In this document: piece by piece, positions 8,021 through 18,727 of the stretch | Position numbering within the stretch: the stretch's first letter is position 1 | Layout of the letters: each line of letters begins with the position of its first letter | Assembly (NCBI RefSeq): GCF_000340965.1 | Contig: NZ_ANAY01000049.1 | Location: forward strand, 1 to 32,349 | DNA length: 32,349 nt | Direction: 5' to 3' | DNA from: Nocardiopsis kunsanensis DSM 44524 | Lineage (GTDB): Bacteria; Actinomycetota; Actinomycetes; Streptosporangiales; Streptosporangiaceae | Program-made: the position numbers and the translations under genes | Notes under the pieces: generated by a model | Told to the model about the DNA's origin: nothing | The model's database searches: none | The model's input: only the letters and a program-made list of their open reading frames with translations

Positions 8021-9151
8021 TCAGCGTCCCGGGTGCACCGACCACCCGGCTTCCGAGAGGGCGTGTACCAGGGTGTCCTCGGCCTCGGGGAGTACAGACA
8101 GTGACACCGTCCCCATGGGCAGGCCGGGGGTGTGTTCGATGCGCACGTCCTCGATGTTGACCCCGGCCTCGCCGGCCGCGGCGAAGAGGTGGCCGAGCAC
8201 GCCGGGCTCGTCGGAGACGACCACGGGCAGGACCGCGTAGGAGGGGCGCTGGACGGCGCCGTGTTTGCCGGGGAGGTGTCCCTGTCCGGTGCGGCCGCGT
8301 TCGAGCACCTCACGCAGGGGTTCCAGGGATCCGTCGGGGTCCTGGGCCTCCTCCAGGCTGCGGGCGGTGACGGCCAGGTCCTCGGCGATCGCACGCAGTA
8401 CCCGCGCCACGGGGGCGGCGTTGTGGCTGAGGATCGTGGTCCACATCCCGGGGTCGCCGCCGGCCACCCGGGTGACGTCGCGCACGCCCTGCCCGGCCAA
8501 CGCCAGCGCGGACTCGTCGCCGCCGGTCAGCTGCGCGGCCACGGCTGAGGCGGCCATGTGCGGAGCGTGGGAGACCAGCGCCACGGCGCGGTCGTGGAGG
8601 GAGGCGTCCAGCACCCTCGGGTCGGCCCCGCACAGGCGGGCGATCCGGGAAACCGCGGCGATCGCGGAGGGGTCTGCCTTACCGGTGGGGCACAGTGCCC
8701 AGGAACGTCCCAGGAACAGGTCGGAGCGGGCGGCGCCGGGACCGTTCTTCTCCCTGCCTCCCATGGGGTGGCCGGGCACGTACGTGGCCATGTCGCACCC
8801 CAGGCGCTCGGCATCCGCGACGATGCCGGCCTTGACGCTGGCGGCGTCGGTGTAGACCTGTGCCAGGCCCCGGTCCTGGGCCTGCCGCAGGACCTCGGGC
8901 ACGGCCCCGGGCGGTGCGGCCACCACGGCCACGTCGGCGGGCACCGGCAACGCACCGTCCTGCAGGGGACGGCCCGCGCCCAGGTCGACGGCCATGCGCA
9001 GGGTGGCCGGATCGGGGTCGGACAGGACCACATCGACCTCGTGCGAGCGCAGCGCGAGTGCGATCGAAGTACCGATGAGGCCCGCGCCCAGCACTACGAC
9101 GCGTTCCACGCCCGGCTGTCCCCCGTGGTCCGTGCTCACTGTCTCCCCCAC
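8021..9151 (-). CDS. tyrA: Prephenate dehydrogenase with ACT domain
   Basis: It converts prephenate to 4-hydroxyphenylpyruvate with NAD(P)+, for tyrosine synthesis. The Rossmann motif GAGLIGTS is at residues 22-29, the catalytic region contains YVPGHPMGGREKNGP, and SHAPHMAAS follows. The last 75 residues or so (VLPVVVSDEPGVLGHLFAAA onward) form an ACT domain, likely for tyrosine feedback. Three GTG starts are possible (9181, 9151, 9139); 9151 has GTGAGAGG 9 nt upstream and is preferred, giving 376 residues. aroH lies directly upstream, so chorismate to hydroxyphenylpyruvate is encoded by adjacent genes. Confidence 0.93.
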   Translation of the reverse strand: MGETVSTDHGGQPGVERVVVLGAGLIGTSIALALRSHEVDVVLSDPDPATLRMAVDLGAGRPLQDGALPVPADVAVVAAPPGAVPEVLRQAQDRGLAQVYTDAASVKAGIVADAERLGCDMATYVPGHPMGGREKNGPGAARSDLFLGRSWALCPTGKADPSAIAAVSRIARLCGADPRVLDASLHDRAVALVSHAPHMAASAVAAQLTGGDESALALAGQGVRDVTRVAGGDPGMWTTILSHNAAPVARVLRAIAEDLAVTARSLEEAQDPDGSLEPLREVLERGRTGQGHLPGKHGAVQRPSYAVLPVVVSDEPGVLGHLFAAAGEAGVNIEDVRIEHTPGLPMGTVSLSVLPEAEDTLVHALSEAGWSVHPGR

Positions 9152-9257
9152 TGCTGCGCGCCTCTCACCTGCGTTCTCCACAGCTTAGGCCGTGTCCGGG
9201 CTCGCCCCGGTCCGCGCTCGTGCCCTCACCCGCGTGTGAGGGCCGGTGCGCGCGAGG

Positions 9258-9620
9258 TCACTGGGCGATGTCCAGGCGCAGGGCCTGAGCGCCGCGCAGG
9301 TACACGTGCTGGACCTCGGAACGGGGCCGTTCGGTCTCCACGTGTGCCATGAGGCGCACCACCCGGGGCAGGGCGTGCGGCACGTCCAGCTCGGTGGCGC
9401 ACATCAGGGGGACGTCGGAGAACCCCACCTTGCGGGCGGCCAACGCCGGGAACTCGCTGTTGATGTCGGGGGTGGCGGTGAAGAGCACACTGATCACGTC
9501 GTCGGTGGTCAGCGCGTTGCGACGCATCACTTCCGCGACCAGTTCGGCCGTGGCCTCCAACACCTGCTCGCGCTCGTCCGCATCGACCTGCACCGCACCT
9601 CTGATGGCACGTACCGCCAC
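9258..9620 (-). CDS. aroH: Chorismate mutase, AroH class
   Basis: It rearranges chorismate to prephenate, the substrate of the next gene's product. The 120-aa product is the length of the Bacillus subtilis AroH trimer type. Arg7 in AVRAIRGA, Cys74 and Glu77 in PLMCATELD, Arg89 in VVRLM and Tyr107 in HVYLRG line up with the known active-site residues of that enzyme (offset of one after about residue 74). GTG 9620 follows AAGGCGGGATCGAAC. The gene is intact and probably cotranscribed with tyrA. Confidence 0.94.
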   Translation of the reverse strand: MAVRAIRGAVQVDADEREQVLEATAELVAEVMRRNALTTDDVISVLFTATPDINSEFPALAARKVGFSDVPLMCATELDVPHALPRVVRLMAHVETERPRSEVQHVYLRGAQALRLDIAQ

Positions 9621-9650
9621 GTTCGATCCCGCCTTGTCGTTCGTGAGTGT

Positions 9651-9686
9651 GTGGCCGCCGCCCCGGACATGAGCGACGGCGGCCAC
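9651..9686 (-). terminator. Hairpin between rluB and aroH
   Basis: GTGGCCGCCG (9651-9660) is perfectly complementary to CGGCGGCCAC (9677-9686) around a 16-nt loop. It lies about 40 nt past the rluB stop and 30 nt before the aroH start on the minus strand. It may reduce read-through from the scp-rluB operon, or be an mRNA stability element. Confidence 0.4.
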
Positions 9687-9727
9687 CGGCCCGAAAGGTT
9701 GCGAGCCGTGACCGCCGTCAACTGTAT

Positions 9728-10918
9728 CTACAGGTCGGCGGACTGGTAGAGCTCGCTGACCTCCTGTGCGGTCAGCGCACGCATCGTGCCCGGTTTGAGG
9801 GCGTTCAGGCCGACCGGACCGACCTGGGTGCGTGCCAGGTCCGAGACCGGGTGTCCGAGCTCCTCCATGAGGCGGCGCACGATGTGCTTGCGTCCCTCGT
9901 GCAGGCGGATCTCCACCATGGCCTTGGGTTCGGCGTCGTCGACCACACGGAAGGAATCGACCTCCACGGGCCCGTCGTCGAGCTCCACGCCCTGGCGGGC
10001 ACGGCGTTCCACGTGGCGTGGGACCGGTCCGGGCACCTTCGCGACGTAGGTCTTGACGACCTTGTACCGCGGATGGGTGAGCCGGTTGGCGAGGTCCCCG
10101 TCGTTGGTCAACAGGATCAGGCCCTCGGTCTCGGTGTCCAGCCGGCCCACGTGGAAGATGCGCTCGCTGGTCTGACCGGCGAAGTCGCCCAGGGTCGGCC
10201 GCCCCTGCGGGTCCCACATGGTGCTGACCACGCCCCGCGGCTTGTTGAGGGCGAAGTACAGCTTGTCGGGCGCGGTGACCACACGCATGCCGTCCACGCG
10301 GATCTCCGACTTCTCCGGGTCCACGCGGGCGCCGAAGCGGCGGACGGTCTCCCCGTCGACACTGACGCGGCCCTCGGCGATCATCTCCTCGCTGGCGCGG
10401 CGGCTGGCCACACCTGCGCCGGCCAGGGCCTTCTGCAGCCGGATGCCGCCGGGTACGTCGTTGTAGGTGTCGCGGTCGGTGTCGCGACGCTCCTCGTCCC
10501 CCGGCTCGTAGTCCTTGCGCAGGGCCCGCAGGCGTTCCTGCGCGGTCCTGGACAGTTGGGCCTCGTTCTTGACCCGCTCGTCCTTGCGGCCCCGGTGCCC
10601 GGGACCGCCGGAGGCCTGCTTGCGGCGGTCGGGACCCTTGTGCGGGGGACGGCCTCCGCGGCGGTCGTCACGGCCTCCACGGCGGTCCCCGCCTCCTCCG
10701 CGGCGGTCGTCGCGGCCACGGGGGTCGCGTCCGCCGCCCCGGCGGTCGCGGTCGCCGCGGGGTTCGCGTTCGTCACGGCGCCGGTCGCCCCTGCCGTTGC
10801 GGGAGCCTCGGTCGTCACGGCCGCGGAAATCGCGTCCCCGGCCGTGGTTGCGGCCCTTGGGGCCGCGGTCGTCTCTGTTGTCGCCGCGCTCACCGCGCGG
10901 GGCTTTGTCAGTACTCAC
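9728..10918 (-). CDS. rluB: 23S rRNA pseudouridine synthase, RluB type, with long RG-rich N-terminus
   Basis: The catalytic part modifies a uridine of 23S rRNA (U2605 in E. coli). Residues about 157-205 form an S4 RNA-binding domain (IRLQKALAGAGVASRRASEE), and the synthase domain follows with catalytic Asp261 in GRLDTETEG. Residues 1-115 are disordered in appearance, made of repeated D/R/G units such as GGDRRGGRDDRRGG, and should bind RNA non-specifically. GTG 10918 overlaps the end of scpB by 11 nt, so translation is coupled. The scpA-scpB-rluB arrangement is standard in Gram-positive bacteria. Confidence 0.95.
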   Translation of the reverse strand: MSTDKAPRGERGDNRDDRGPKGRNHGRGRDFRGRDDRGSRNGRGDRRRDEREPRGDRDRRGGGRDPRGRDDRRGGGGDRRGGRDDRRGGRPPHKGPDRRKQASGGPGHRGRKDERVKNEAQLSRTAQERLRALRKDYEPGDEERRDTDRDTYNDVPGGIRLQKALAGAGVASRRASEEMIAEGRVSVDGETVRRFGARVDPEKSEIRVDGMRVVTAPDKLYFALNKPRGVVSTMWDPQGRPTLGDFAGQTSERIFHVGRLDTETEGLILLTNDGDLANRLTHPRYKVVKTYVAKVPGPVPRHVERRARQGVELDDGPVEVDSFRVVDDAEPKAMVEIRLHEGRKHIVRRLMEELGHPVSDLARTQVGPVGLNALKPGTMRALTAQEVSELYQSADL

Positions 10919-11495
10919 CGGTGTCGTCTAGACCTTCGATGTCGTCGGGGAGGAACGGGGCGAGGTCGGGCAGCTCGTCGAGGCCGCGCAGACCCAGTCG
11001 TTCCAGGAAGTAAGTAGTGGTCCGATACAGCAGTGCGCCGGACTCGGGATCGTGTCCGGCGTCCTCGATCAGGCCCCTCAGTACGAGGGTACGCATCACG
11101 CCGTCGCAGTTGACACCGCGGACGGCCGAGACCCTGCCGCGTGAGACCGGTTGGCGGTAGGCCACCACCGCCATCGTCTCCAGCGCGGCCTGGGTGAGCC
11201 GCACTTCCTGGCCCTCCTTGAGGAAGTGCTCGACGATGTCGGCGCATTCGGGACGGGTGTAGAAACGCCACCCCTCGGCCACCGCTCGCAGGTCGAAACC
11301 GCGCCCCTGCTCGGTGTATTCCCGGGACAGGGATTCCAGGGTCGCCAGTACCTCTCCGACGGGGGCGCCGATCCCCTTGGCCAGGTCGTACTCGGAGACG
11401 GGCTGGTCCACCACCATCAGCACGGCCTCCAGGTCACGGCGGAGCCCGGGCGCCTCGGAGAGATCGCCCACATCGGCGGTGCGCTCGGTGGTCAT
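10908..11495 (-). CDS. scpB: Segregation and condensation protein B
   Basis: ScpB is the winged-helix kite subunit that binds ScpA in the SMC condensin complex. The 195-aa product shows the ScpB signatures: LEAVLMVVDQPVSEYDLAKG near the N-terminus, LTQAALETMAVVAYRQPVSR in the middle and LVLRGLIEDAGHDPE after it. ATG 11495 overlaps the scpA stop by 4 nt (ATGA), and the 3' end overlaps rluB. The three genes form one translationally coupled operon. Confidence 0.95.
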   Translation of the reverse strand: MTTERTADVGDLSEAPGLRRDLEAVLMVVDQPVSEYDLAKGIGAPVGEVLATLESLSREYTEQGRGFDLRAVAEGWRFYTRPECADIVEHFLKEGQEVRLTQAALETMAVVAYRQPVSRGRVSAVRGVNCDGVMRTLVLRGLIEDAGHDPESGALLYRTTTYFLERLGLRGLDELPDLAPFLPDDIEGLDDTGEY

Positions 11496-12328
11496 GCGTT
11501 CTCCCCCGTCTCTCCGGTCTCGTCGTACTCACTGTTGACCTCGACCTCGCCGTCTCCCCCGGTCCAGGTGACGGAGAGTTCCCCGAGCGGGTCGGGCTGG
11601 TCGAAGGCCACGTTCTCGGCCCGGTACAGCTCCAGCAGGGACAGGAACCGGGCGACGACCTCGAAGGTACCGTCGCACTCGGCCGTCAGGTCCGCGAACG
11701 TGAGGGTGCCGTGCTCGCGCAGGGCGGCCACGACCATCTCGCCCTGTTCCCTGACCGAGGTCTTGGTCTGGTGGATGTGGGTGACCGGGACGCTGGGTGG
11801 TTCCTTGGGGGTCAGGACCATACCGGCCAGGGCCGCGAACTCCTGCGGGCCCAGCTTGAAGAACACCTCGGGGCGCAGGGAGGCGAACCGCTCCTCCAGC
11901 GGCACGGCGCGGGCGTAGCGGCGCCCCTGGGTCGCCAGCCGCTCACGCATGATCGCGGCGACCTCCTTGTAGGCGCGGTACTGCAGCAGGCGTGCGAAGA
12001 GCAGGTCGCGGGCCTCCAGCAGCGCCAGGTCGGCCTCGTCCTCCACATCTCCGCGCGGCAGCAACCGGGCCGCCTTGAGGTCGAGCAGGGTCGCCGCCAC
12101 CAGCAGGAAGTTGCTGGCCTGGTCCAGGTCCCATTCCTTCTCGAGCGTCCGGATGTGGGCGATGAACTCGTCGGTGACCTTCGACAGCGACACCTCGGTG
12201 ATGTCGAGTTTGTGTTTGGAGATCAGCGCCAACAACAGGTCGAAGGGGCCCTCGAAGTTGTCCAGGTGCACCTGGAAGGAGTTCTCGTCGACCTCCTCGG
12301 CCGTGTGCTCCTCAACAGTCATGGCCAC
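11492..12328 (-). CDS. scpA: Segregation and condensation protein A
   Basis: ScpA is the kleisin that closes the SMC ring for chromosome segregation. The 278-aa product has the typical N-terminus FQVHLDNFEGPFDLLLALIS (residues 18-37), the helical region DLDQASNFLLVAATLLDLKA, and a C-terminal winged-helix segment around residues 205-255. An acidic tail follows, rich in Glu and Gly. The frame opens with GTG 12328, and ATG 12322 two codons later is an equally good start; no strong ribosome binding site decides between them. It is the first gene of the scpA-scpB-rluB operon and follows a strong hairpin. Confidence 0.94.
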   Translation of the reverse strand: MAMTVEEHTAEEVDENSFQVHLDNFEGPFDLLLALISKHKLDITEVSLSKVTDEFIAHIRTLEKEWDLDQASNFLLVAATLLDLKAARLLPRGDVEDEADLALLEARDLLFARLLQYRAYKEVAAIMRERLATQGRRYARAVPLEERFASLRPEVFFKLGPQEFAALAGMVLTPKEPPSVPVTHIHQTKTSVREQGEMVVAALREHGTLTFADLTAECDGTFEVVARFLSLLELYRAENVAFDQPDPLGELSVTWTGGDGEVEVNSEYDETGETGENA

Positions 12329-12361
12329 CCGACCGCCCCCGCGTCTTCACAGTCATACAGC

Positions 12362-12398
12362 AAGGGTGCCATCGGTCGGCCCGACCGGTGACACCCTT
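12362..12398 (-). terminator. Long hairpin between the ParA/partner genes and scpA
   Basis: The 37-nt segment folds on the minus strand into an 18-bp stem with one U-G wobble and one C-A mismatch; outer arms AAGGGTG (12362-12368) and CACCCTT (12392-12398). It lies 55 nt after the stop of the ParA partner gene and about 34 nt before scpA. It should end the parA transcript and make scpA depend on its own promoter. Confidence 0.7.
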
Positions 12399-12452
12399 GC
12401 CTTTTCCGCACTCGGCCCTGCCCTCGTCACTCCCCCGGGCGAAGAGCGGGCC

Positions 12453-12869
12453 CTATTCCTCGGTCAACCGACGCACCAGCATGCTGGAGGCACCGTTCTC
12501 CTCGAAATCGGCGAGCAGAGCGGCCACCGCCTCGCGCACGAGTCTGCCCCGGTCGGCACTGAGCCCGTACTCGGCCCGCAGGGTCAGACGTGTCTGTTCC
12601 AGGGCCAACAGCTCCGGGCTGGAGATGTAGACGGTGATCTTCTCGTCGTGGCGCTGCCGTCCACTGGGTTTGGGCGCACGGGAGATACTCGTGTCCTTCT
12701 GACCGCCCCGTCGTGGGGGCGGCGGCCCGCCCTCGTCCCCGTCGCGCTGCTCGGGTGCCTCGTGCCGGCGGTCGGTCTCTGTGTCCGGCGTTTCCTCCGA
12801 ACCCGCGGAACGGAAGAACATCTCGTCCGCTCCAGGCAGGTTCACGCGCCGTGACCGCTGAGAGGCCAC
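12453..12869 (-). CDS. Small partner protein of the orphan ParA, unnamed family
   Basis: A 138-aa protein conserved beside this ParA in actinobacteria as far as I recall, without an assigned function. Residues 1-72 are disordered in appearance, rich in Glu, Asp, Pro and Arg. Residues about 74-138 look folded, with the strand KITVYISSPELLALEQTRLTLRAE split here into KITVYI and ELLALEQTRLTLRAEYGL, then SADRGRLVREAVAALLADFE. A short strand followed by two helices resembles a ribbon-helix-helix DNA-binding unit. GTG 12869 has AAGGAGGTG 10 nt upstream and overlaps the end of parA by 28 nt. An alternative GTG 12845 overlaps the parA stop as GTGA. Likely a DNA-binding or adaptor partner of ParA. Confidence 0.7.
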   Translation of the reverse strand: MASQRSRRVNLPGADEMFFRSAGSEETPDTETDRRHEAPEQRDGDEGGPPPPRRGGQKDTSISRAPKPSGRQRHDEKITVYISSPELLALEQTRLTLRAEYGLSADRGRLVREAVAALLADFEENGASSMLVRRLTEE

Positions 12870-13804
12870 CTCGCCAGCACCTCCTTGGCCAGGTCCCGGT
12901 AGGCATTGGCCCCAGCCGAGGACGAGTCGAAACTGGTGATGGGCTCACCCGCCACCGTGGCATCCGGAAAACGCACGGTGCGGTTGATGACCGTGCCGTA
13001 GACCTTGTCGCCGAACCCGTCGACGATCGTGGACAACACCTCACGAGCGTGCAGCGTGCGCGGGTCGTACATGGTGCCCAGGAACCCGTCGATGACGAGC
13101 TCTTCGTTGAGGCGTTCCTGCACCTTCTGGATGGTGTCCATCAGCAGCGCCACCCCGCGCAGCGCGAAGAACTCGCACTCCAGCGGGACCACGACGCCGT
13201 CGGCCGCGGTGAGCGCGTTGACGGTGAGCAGGCCGAGCGAGGGCTGGCAGTCGATGAGGACGACGTCGTAGTCGTCGATCACCGGGCGCAGGGCGCGGGC
13301 GAGCATCTGCTCACGTGCGACCTCGCCGACCAGTTGGACCTCGGCGGCCGACAGGTCGATGTTGCTCGGGATGAGGTCCAGGCCCTCGACGTCGGTCTTG
13401 AGCAGGACGTCCTCGACCGTGACGTCGCGCTGCATCAGCAGGTTGTAGACGGTCAGGTCGAGTTCGCGCGGGTCCAGACGGCCGAGTCCGACCGAGAGTG
13501 CACCCTGCGGGTCGAAGTCGACCAGCAGCACGCGTCTGCCGAACTCGGCGATGGCCGCCCCGAGGTTGATGGTGGTGGTGGTCTTACCGACCCCACCCTT
13601 CTGGTTACACAGTGCTACTATCCGTGCCGGGCCGTGTTCATGGATCGGTGCCGGTTCCGGAAAGTCCCGCTGTTCGAGTCTTGCGGTGTGCAGTTCGGCC
13701 CCCGTGTCGCGTTTCGTTCCCCAGGGGTTGGTCACCGGGTCGGCGAGCTCCCCCTCGCCGACGGGTGCGGTGTGCGCATCCACGTCGTTGTCCGCCCAGT
13801 TCAC
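12842..13804 (-). CDS. ParA/Soj-type ATPase (orphan)
   Basis: A 320-aa ATPase of the ParA/MinD group. Residues 1-60 form a variable N-terminal extension. The deviant Walker A motif KGGVGKTT is at 69-76, Walker A' is LLVDFDPQGALSVGLG, and Walker B is VVLIDCQPSLG. Such proteins bind DNA non-specifically and drive partition of DNA or other cargo. No ParB gene or parS-like site is in the window; the neighbours are the small partner protein, scpAB and xerD, all linked to chromosome handling. GTG 13804 is preceded by GGGGGAGG at 8 nt and is preferred over the longer open frame. The main chromosomal ParA is normally near oriC, so this is probably a second, orphan copy. Confidence 0.9.
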   Translation of the reverse strand: MNWADNDVDAHTAPVGEGELADPVTNPWGTKRDTGAELHTARLEQRDFPEPAPIHEHGPARIVALCNQKGGVGKTTTTINLGAAIAEFGRRVLLVDFDPQGALSVGLGRLDPRELDLTVYNLLMQRDVTVEDVLLKTDVEGLDLIPSNIDLSAAEVQLVGEVAREQMLARALRPVIDDYDVVLIDCQPSLGLLTVNALTAADGVVVPLECEFFALRGVALLMDTIQKVQERLNEELVIDGFLGTMYDPRTLHAREVLSTIVDGFGDKVYGTVINRTVRFPDATVAGEPITSFDSSSAGANAYRDLAKEVLARWPLSGHGA

Positions 13805-14064
13805 AACCCTTGACCTCCCCCACGGACCGGACCGGCCCGCAGAGCGCTCCTCTGGGCCCGGCCGCCGTCGGAAACTCAATATGTCGACAGCAAGGTATCT
13901 CTGTGCGGCGACTCTAGAACGACGACACGACGCACTTCAACATGATCCTGCGAGGATTCCCCACTGTGGCCGGGCCTCCCGAGAGCGCCCGTACCGTCAC
14001 GTCTCGTAGGAAAGAGTACACACTGGGCGCGCGTGCCTCGCCATGTCCGGCACAGGGACAGAGC

Positions 14065-15053
<989 letters not shown>

Positions 15054-15057
<4 letters not shown>

Positions 15058-15722
15058 CGTGCGGAGACGTCGGGCAGGTCGGCGAACCCGTCCTGGGCTG
15101 CTGTGCGGGCGGCCAGGATTCCGATCACGGTGATGCCGTTGCGCACCCGCCCCTGCAGCACCAGGCCGACCGCTTCTTCCAGCGGGACCCACGCGGCGAC
15201 CAGTTCGGCCTCCTCGTGCCGGCGCACGAACCCGTTCTCCTCCTCGGGCACCGGCGACAGGCCGCGCGCCAGGAACAGGTGGACGACCTCGTCGGTGACA
15301 CCCGGGCTGGGCAGGACCGAGGGCAGCTCGTGCCAGGTGCGGGCGCGCAGCCCGGCCTCCTCCACGAGTTCGCGCCGGGCGGTCTCCACCGGGGGCTCGC
15401 CCTGCACGTCCAGCATTCCGGCGGGCAGTTCCCAGAGCTTGTGCCGTACCGCGTGCCGGTACTGGCGCTGCAGCAGCACCCGGCCCTGTTCGTCCAGGGC
15501 CAGCACGGCGGCGGCGCCGGGGTGGAGGAGGTAGTCACGGGCGGCCACGACGGTGCCTCCGCCGGGCCCCTCGGGCATCTCCACCCGGTCGGTGGCCAGA
15601 CCGAACACGGGGCCGCGGTAACGCTCCTGCGAGCTCTCCACCGGCCACTCCGCGGGGACGTCCGCGACCTGCGCGGGCGTCCCCGGTTCCGGCTGCTGTC
15701 CGGTCGGGGTCCCAGTGCCCAT
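15054..15722 (-). CDS. NUDIX hydrolase, ADP-ribose pyrophosphatase-like
   Basis: Hydrolyses nucleoside diphosphates linked to another group, most likely ADP-ribose to AMP and ribose 5-phosphate. The 222-aa product has a Nudix box at about 102-125 with GEPPVETARRELVEEAGL, including the metal-binding REL-x-EE (117-122). The preceding RQYRHAVRHKLWELPAGMLD is the pattern of ADP-ribose pyrophosphatases. Residues 1-30 are variable. ATG 15722 follows GGAGAGGTACAC. pyrG ends 47 nt upstream and xerD overlaps downstream, so all three may be one transcript. Confidence 0.9.
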
Positions 15723-15769
15723 GTGTACCTCTCCAGGCTCGACGACTGTTCCCGCCGACGGACGGCGGG

Positions 15770-17410
<1,641 letters not shown>

Positions 17411-17700
17411 AGTGTTGCTCCCGTGGGTCGAATGGCTACGGCGGGGCTCGGGTCGCTACTGAGCGGCCGTACGGTGGTCCGGTTCCGAGCTGCCGAGTGA
17501 CGCTCGGGCCGCCGGACTCCACGGGGCACCAGGATAACAGGCCCCGACAGGTCCGCAGGTGACAACCGCGTCCGTGAAGGGCCGCAGCCCTCCCCCGACG
17601 TGCGGGATCGCCTCTGCCAGGGGCCGCAGGGGCCGGTGTCGCGTGGGCCACACCGGCTGCCGGGCCTCCCGCTCCCCGGAAGAGACGCCCCGGAGGGACC

Positions 17701-18624
17701 TCAGGAGGGAAAGGCACCGGCCCGGCCCAGGTAGGCGCGCGGGGTCTTACCCAAGCGCTCGCCCATCCACTCGGCCACCCCGACGGCCCCGGACAGGCTC
17801 ACCCCGGTACGCAGCCCGCTGCGGTGCAGCATGTACAGCAGGTCCTCGGTACCGATGTTGCCGGTCGCGGCCGGGGCGAAGGGGCAGCCGCCGAACCCGC
17901 CGAGGCTGGAGTCGAGCACCCGCACCCCCGCGTCCACCGCCGCCAGGGCGTTGGCGTAGCCGGTGTTGCGGGTGTTGTGGAAATGGCAGCGCAGGGTGCG
18001 GCCGCCGGCAACCTCCTCCGAACGCCGCAGCAGCTCGGTGACCTGCCGGGGTACCCCCACACCGATGGTGTCGGCCAGCGCGATCTCCACCGCCGAGGTA
18101 TCGGCGATGCGGCGCACCACCTCCACCACCCGCTCGGTCGGCACCTCACCGTCGAAGGGGCAACCGAACGCGGTGGAGACGGTCACGCTCAGGGGCACAC
18201 CGGTACCCGCCAGCGCACCGTCGATGTCGGCGAGCGTCTCCAGCATCGCCTCCACGGTCGTGCCCTGGTTTCGGACACTGAACCCGTCGGTGGCGGGCAC
18301 GGCCACGTTGACCTCGCCCACCCCGCTCTCCAGGGCACGGTCCAGGCCCTTGCGGTTGAGCACCAGACCGATGGAGGCGGCACGGGCCGGCTCGGAGAGA
18401 GAGGCCATGATCTCCTCGGCACCGGCCATCTGCGGCACACGCTCGGGGTTGACGAAACTCGCGGCCTCGATGCGGCTCACACCTGCGGCCACGGCCCGTT
18501 CCACGAGCTCCACACGCTCCTGCACAGGCAGCGTGCGATCCTCGTTCTGGAGTCCGTCGCGCGGGCCCACCTCAACGATCCGCACCTGTTCGCCGTCCTC
18601 GGGGCCGCGGTCCTCAGCGGTCAT
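17701..18624 (-). CDS. Hydroxymethylglutaryl-CoA lyase-like enzyme
   Basis: HMG-CoA lyases cleave HMG-CoA to acetoacetate and acetyl-CoA in leucine breakdown. The 307-aa TIM-barrel protein has VGPRDGLQNE (19-28) with the metal-binding Asp23, the HFH motif at 214-216, and the signature SSLGGFGGCPFAPAATGN (239-256) with catalytic Cys247 and metal ligand Asn256. ATG 18624 has AGGAGAGG upstream. No other leucine-degradation gene is beside it, so a related lyase activity, for example on citramalyl- or methylated HMG-type CoA esters, cannot be ruled out. It begins about 100 nt after the upstream GNAT gene stops. Confidence 0.88.
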   Translation of the reverse strand: MTAEDRGPEDGEQVRIVEVGPRDGLQNEDRTLPVQERVELVERAVAAGVSRIEAASFVNPERVPQMAGAEEIMASLSEPARAASIGLVLNRKGLDRALESGVGEVNVAVPATDGFSVRNQGTTVEAMLETLADIDGALAGTGVPLSVTVSTAFGCPFDGEVPTERVVEVVRRIADTSAVEIALADTIGVGVPRQVTELLRRSEEVAGGRTLRCHFHNTRNTGYANALAAVDAGVRVLDSSLGGFGGCPFAPAATGNIGTEDLLYMLHRSGLRTGVSLSGAVGVAEWMGERLGKTPRAYLGRAGAFPS

Positions 18625-18727
18625 CGCACCTCACCTCTCCTGCCGCTTCTCACTCGACCGCGGCCAGCGTAACGACCAGCACACGGAGCGGGCCACACCG
18701 GGGGAACCCGAGGCGGCCGGGGCGGGA

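Noticed and set aside
5007..8240. A 1077-codon open frame on the plus strand across DUF523, der and cmk
   Set aside because: It is a shadow of intact, well-recognised minus-strand genes, a usual effect of high GC content.
13805..14064. parS-like site beside the ParA gene
   Set aside because: No sequence resembling TGTTTCACGTGAAACA is present in the 260-bp gap.
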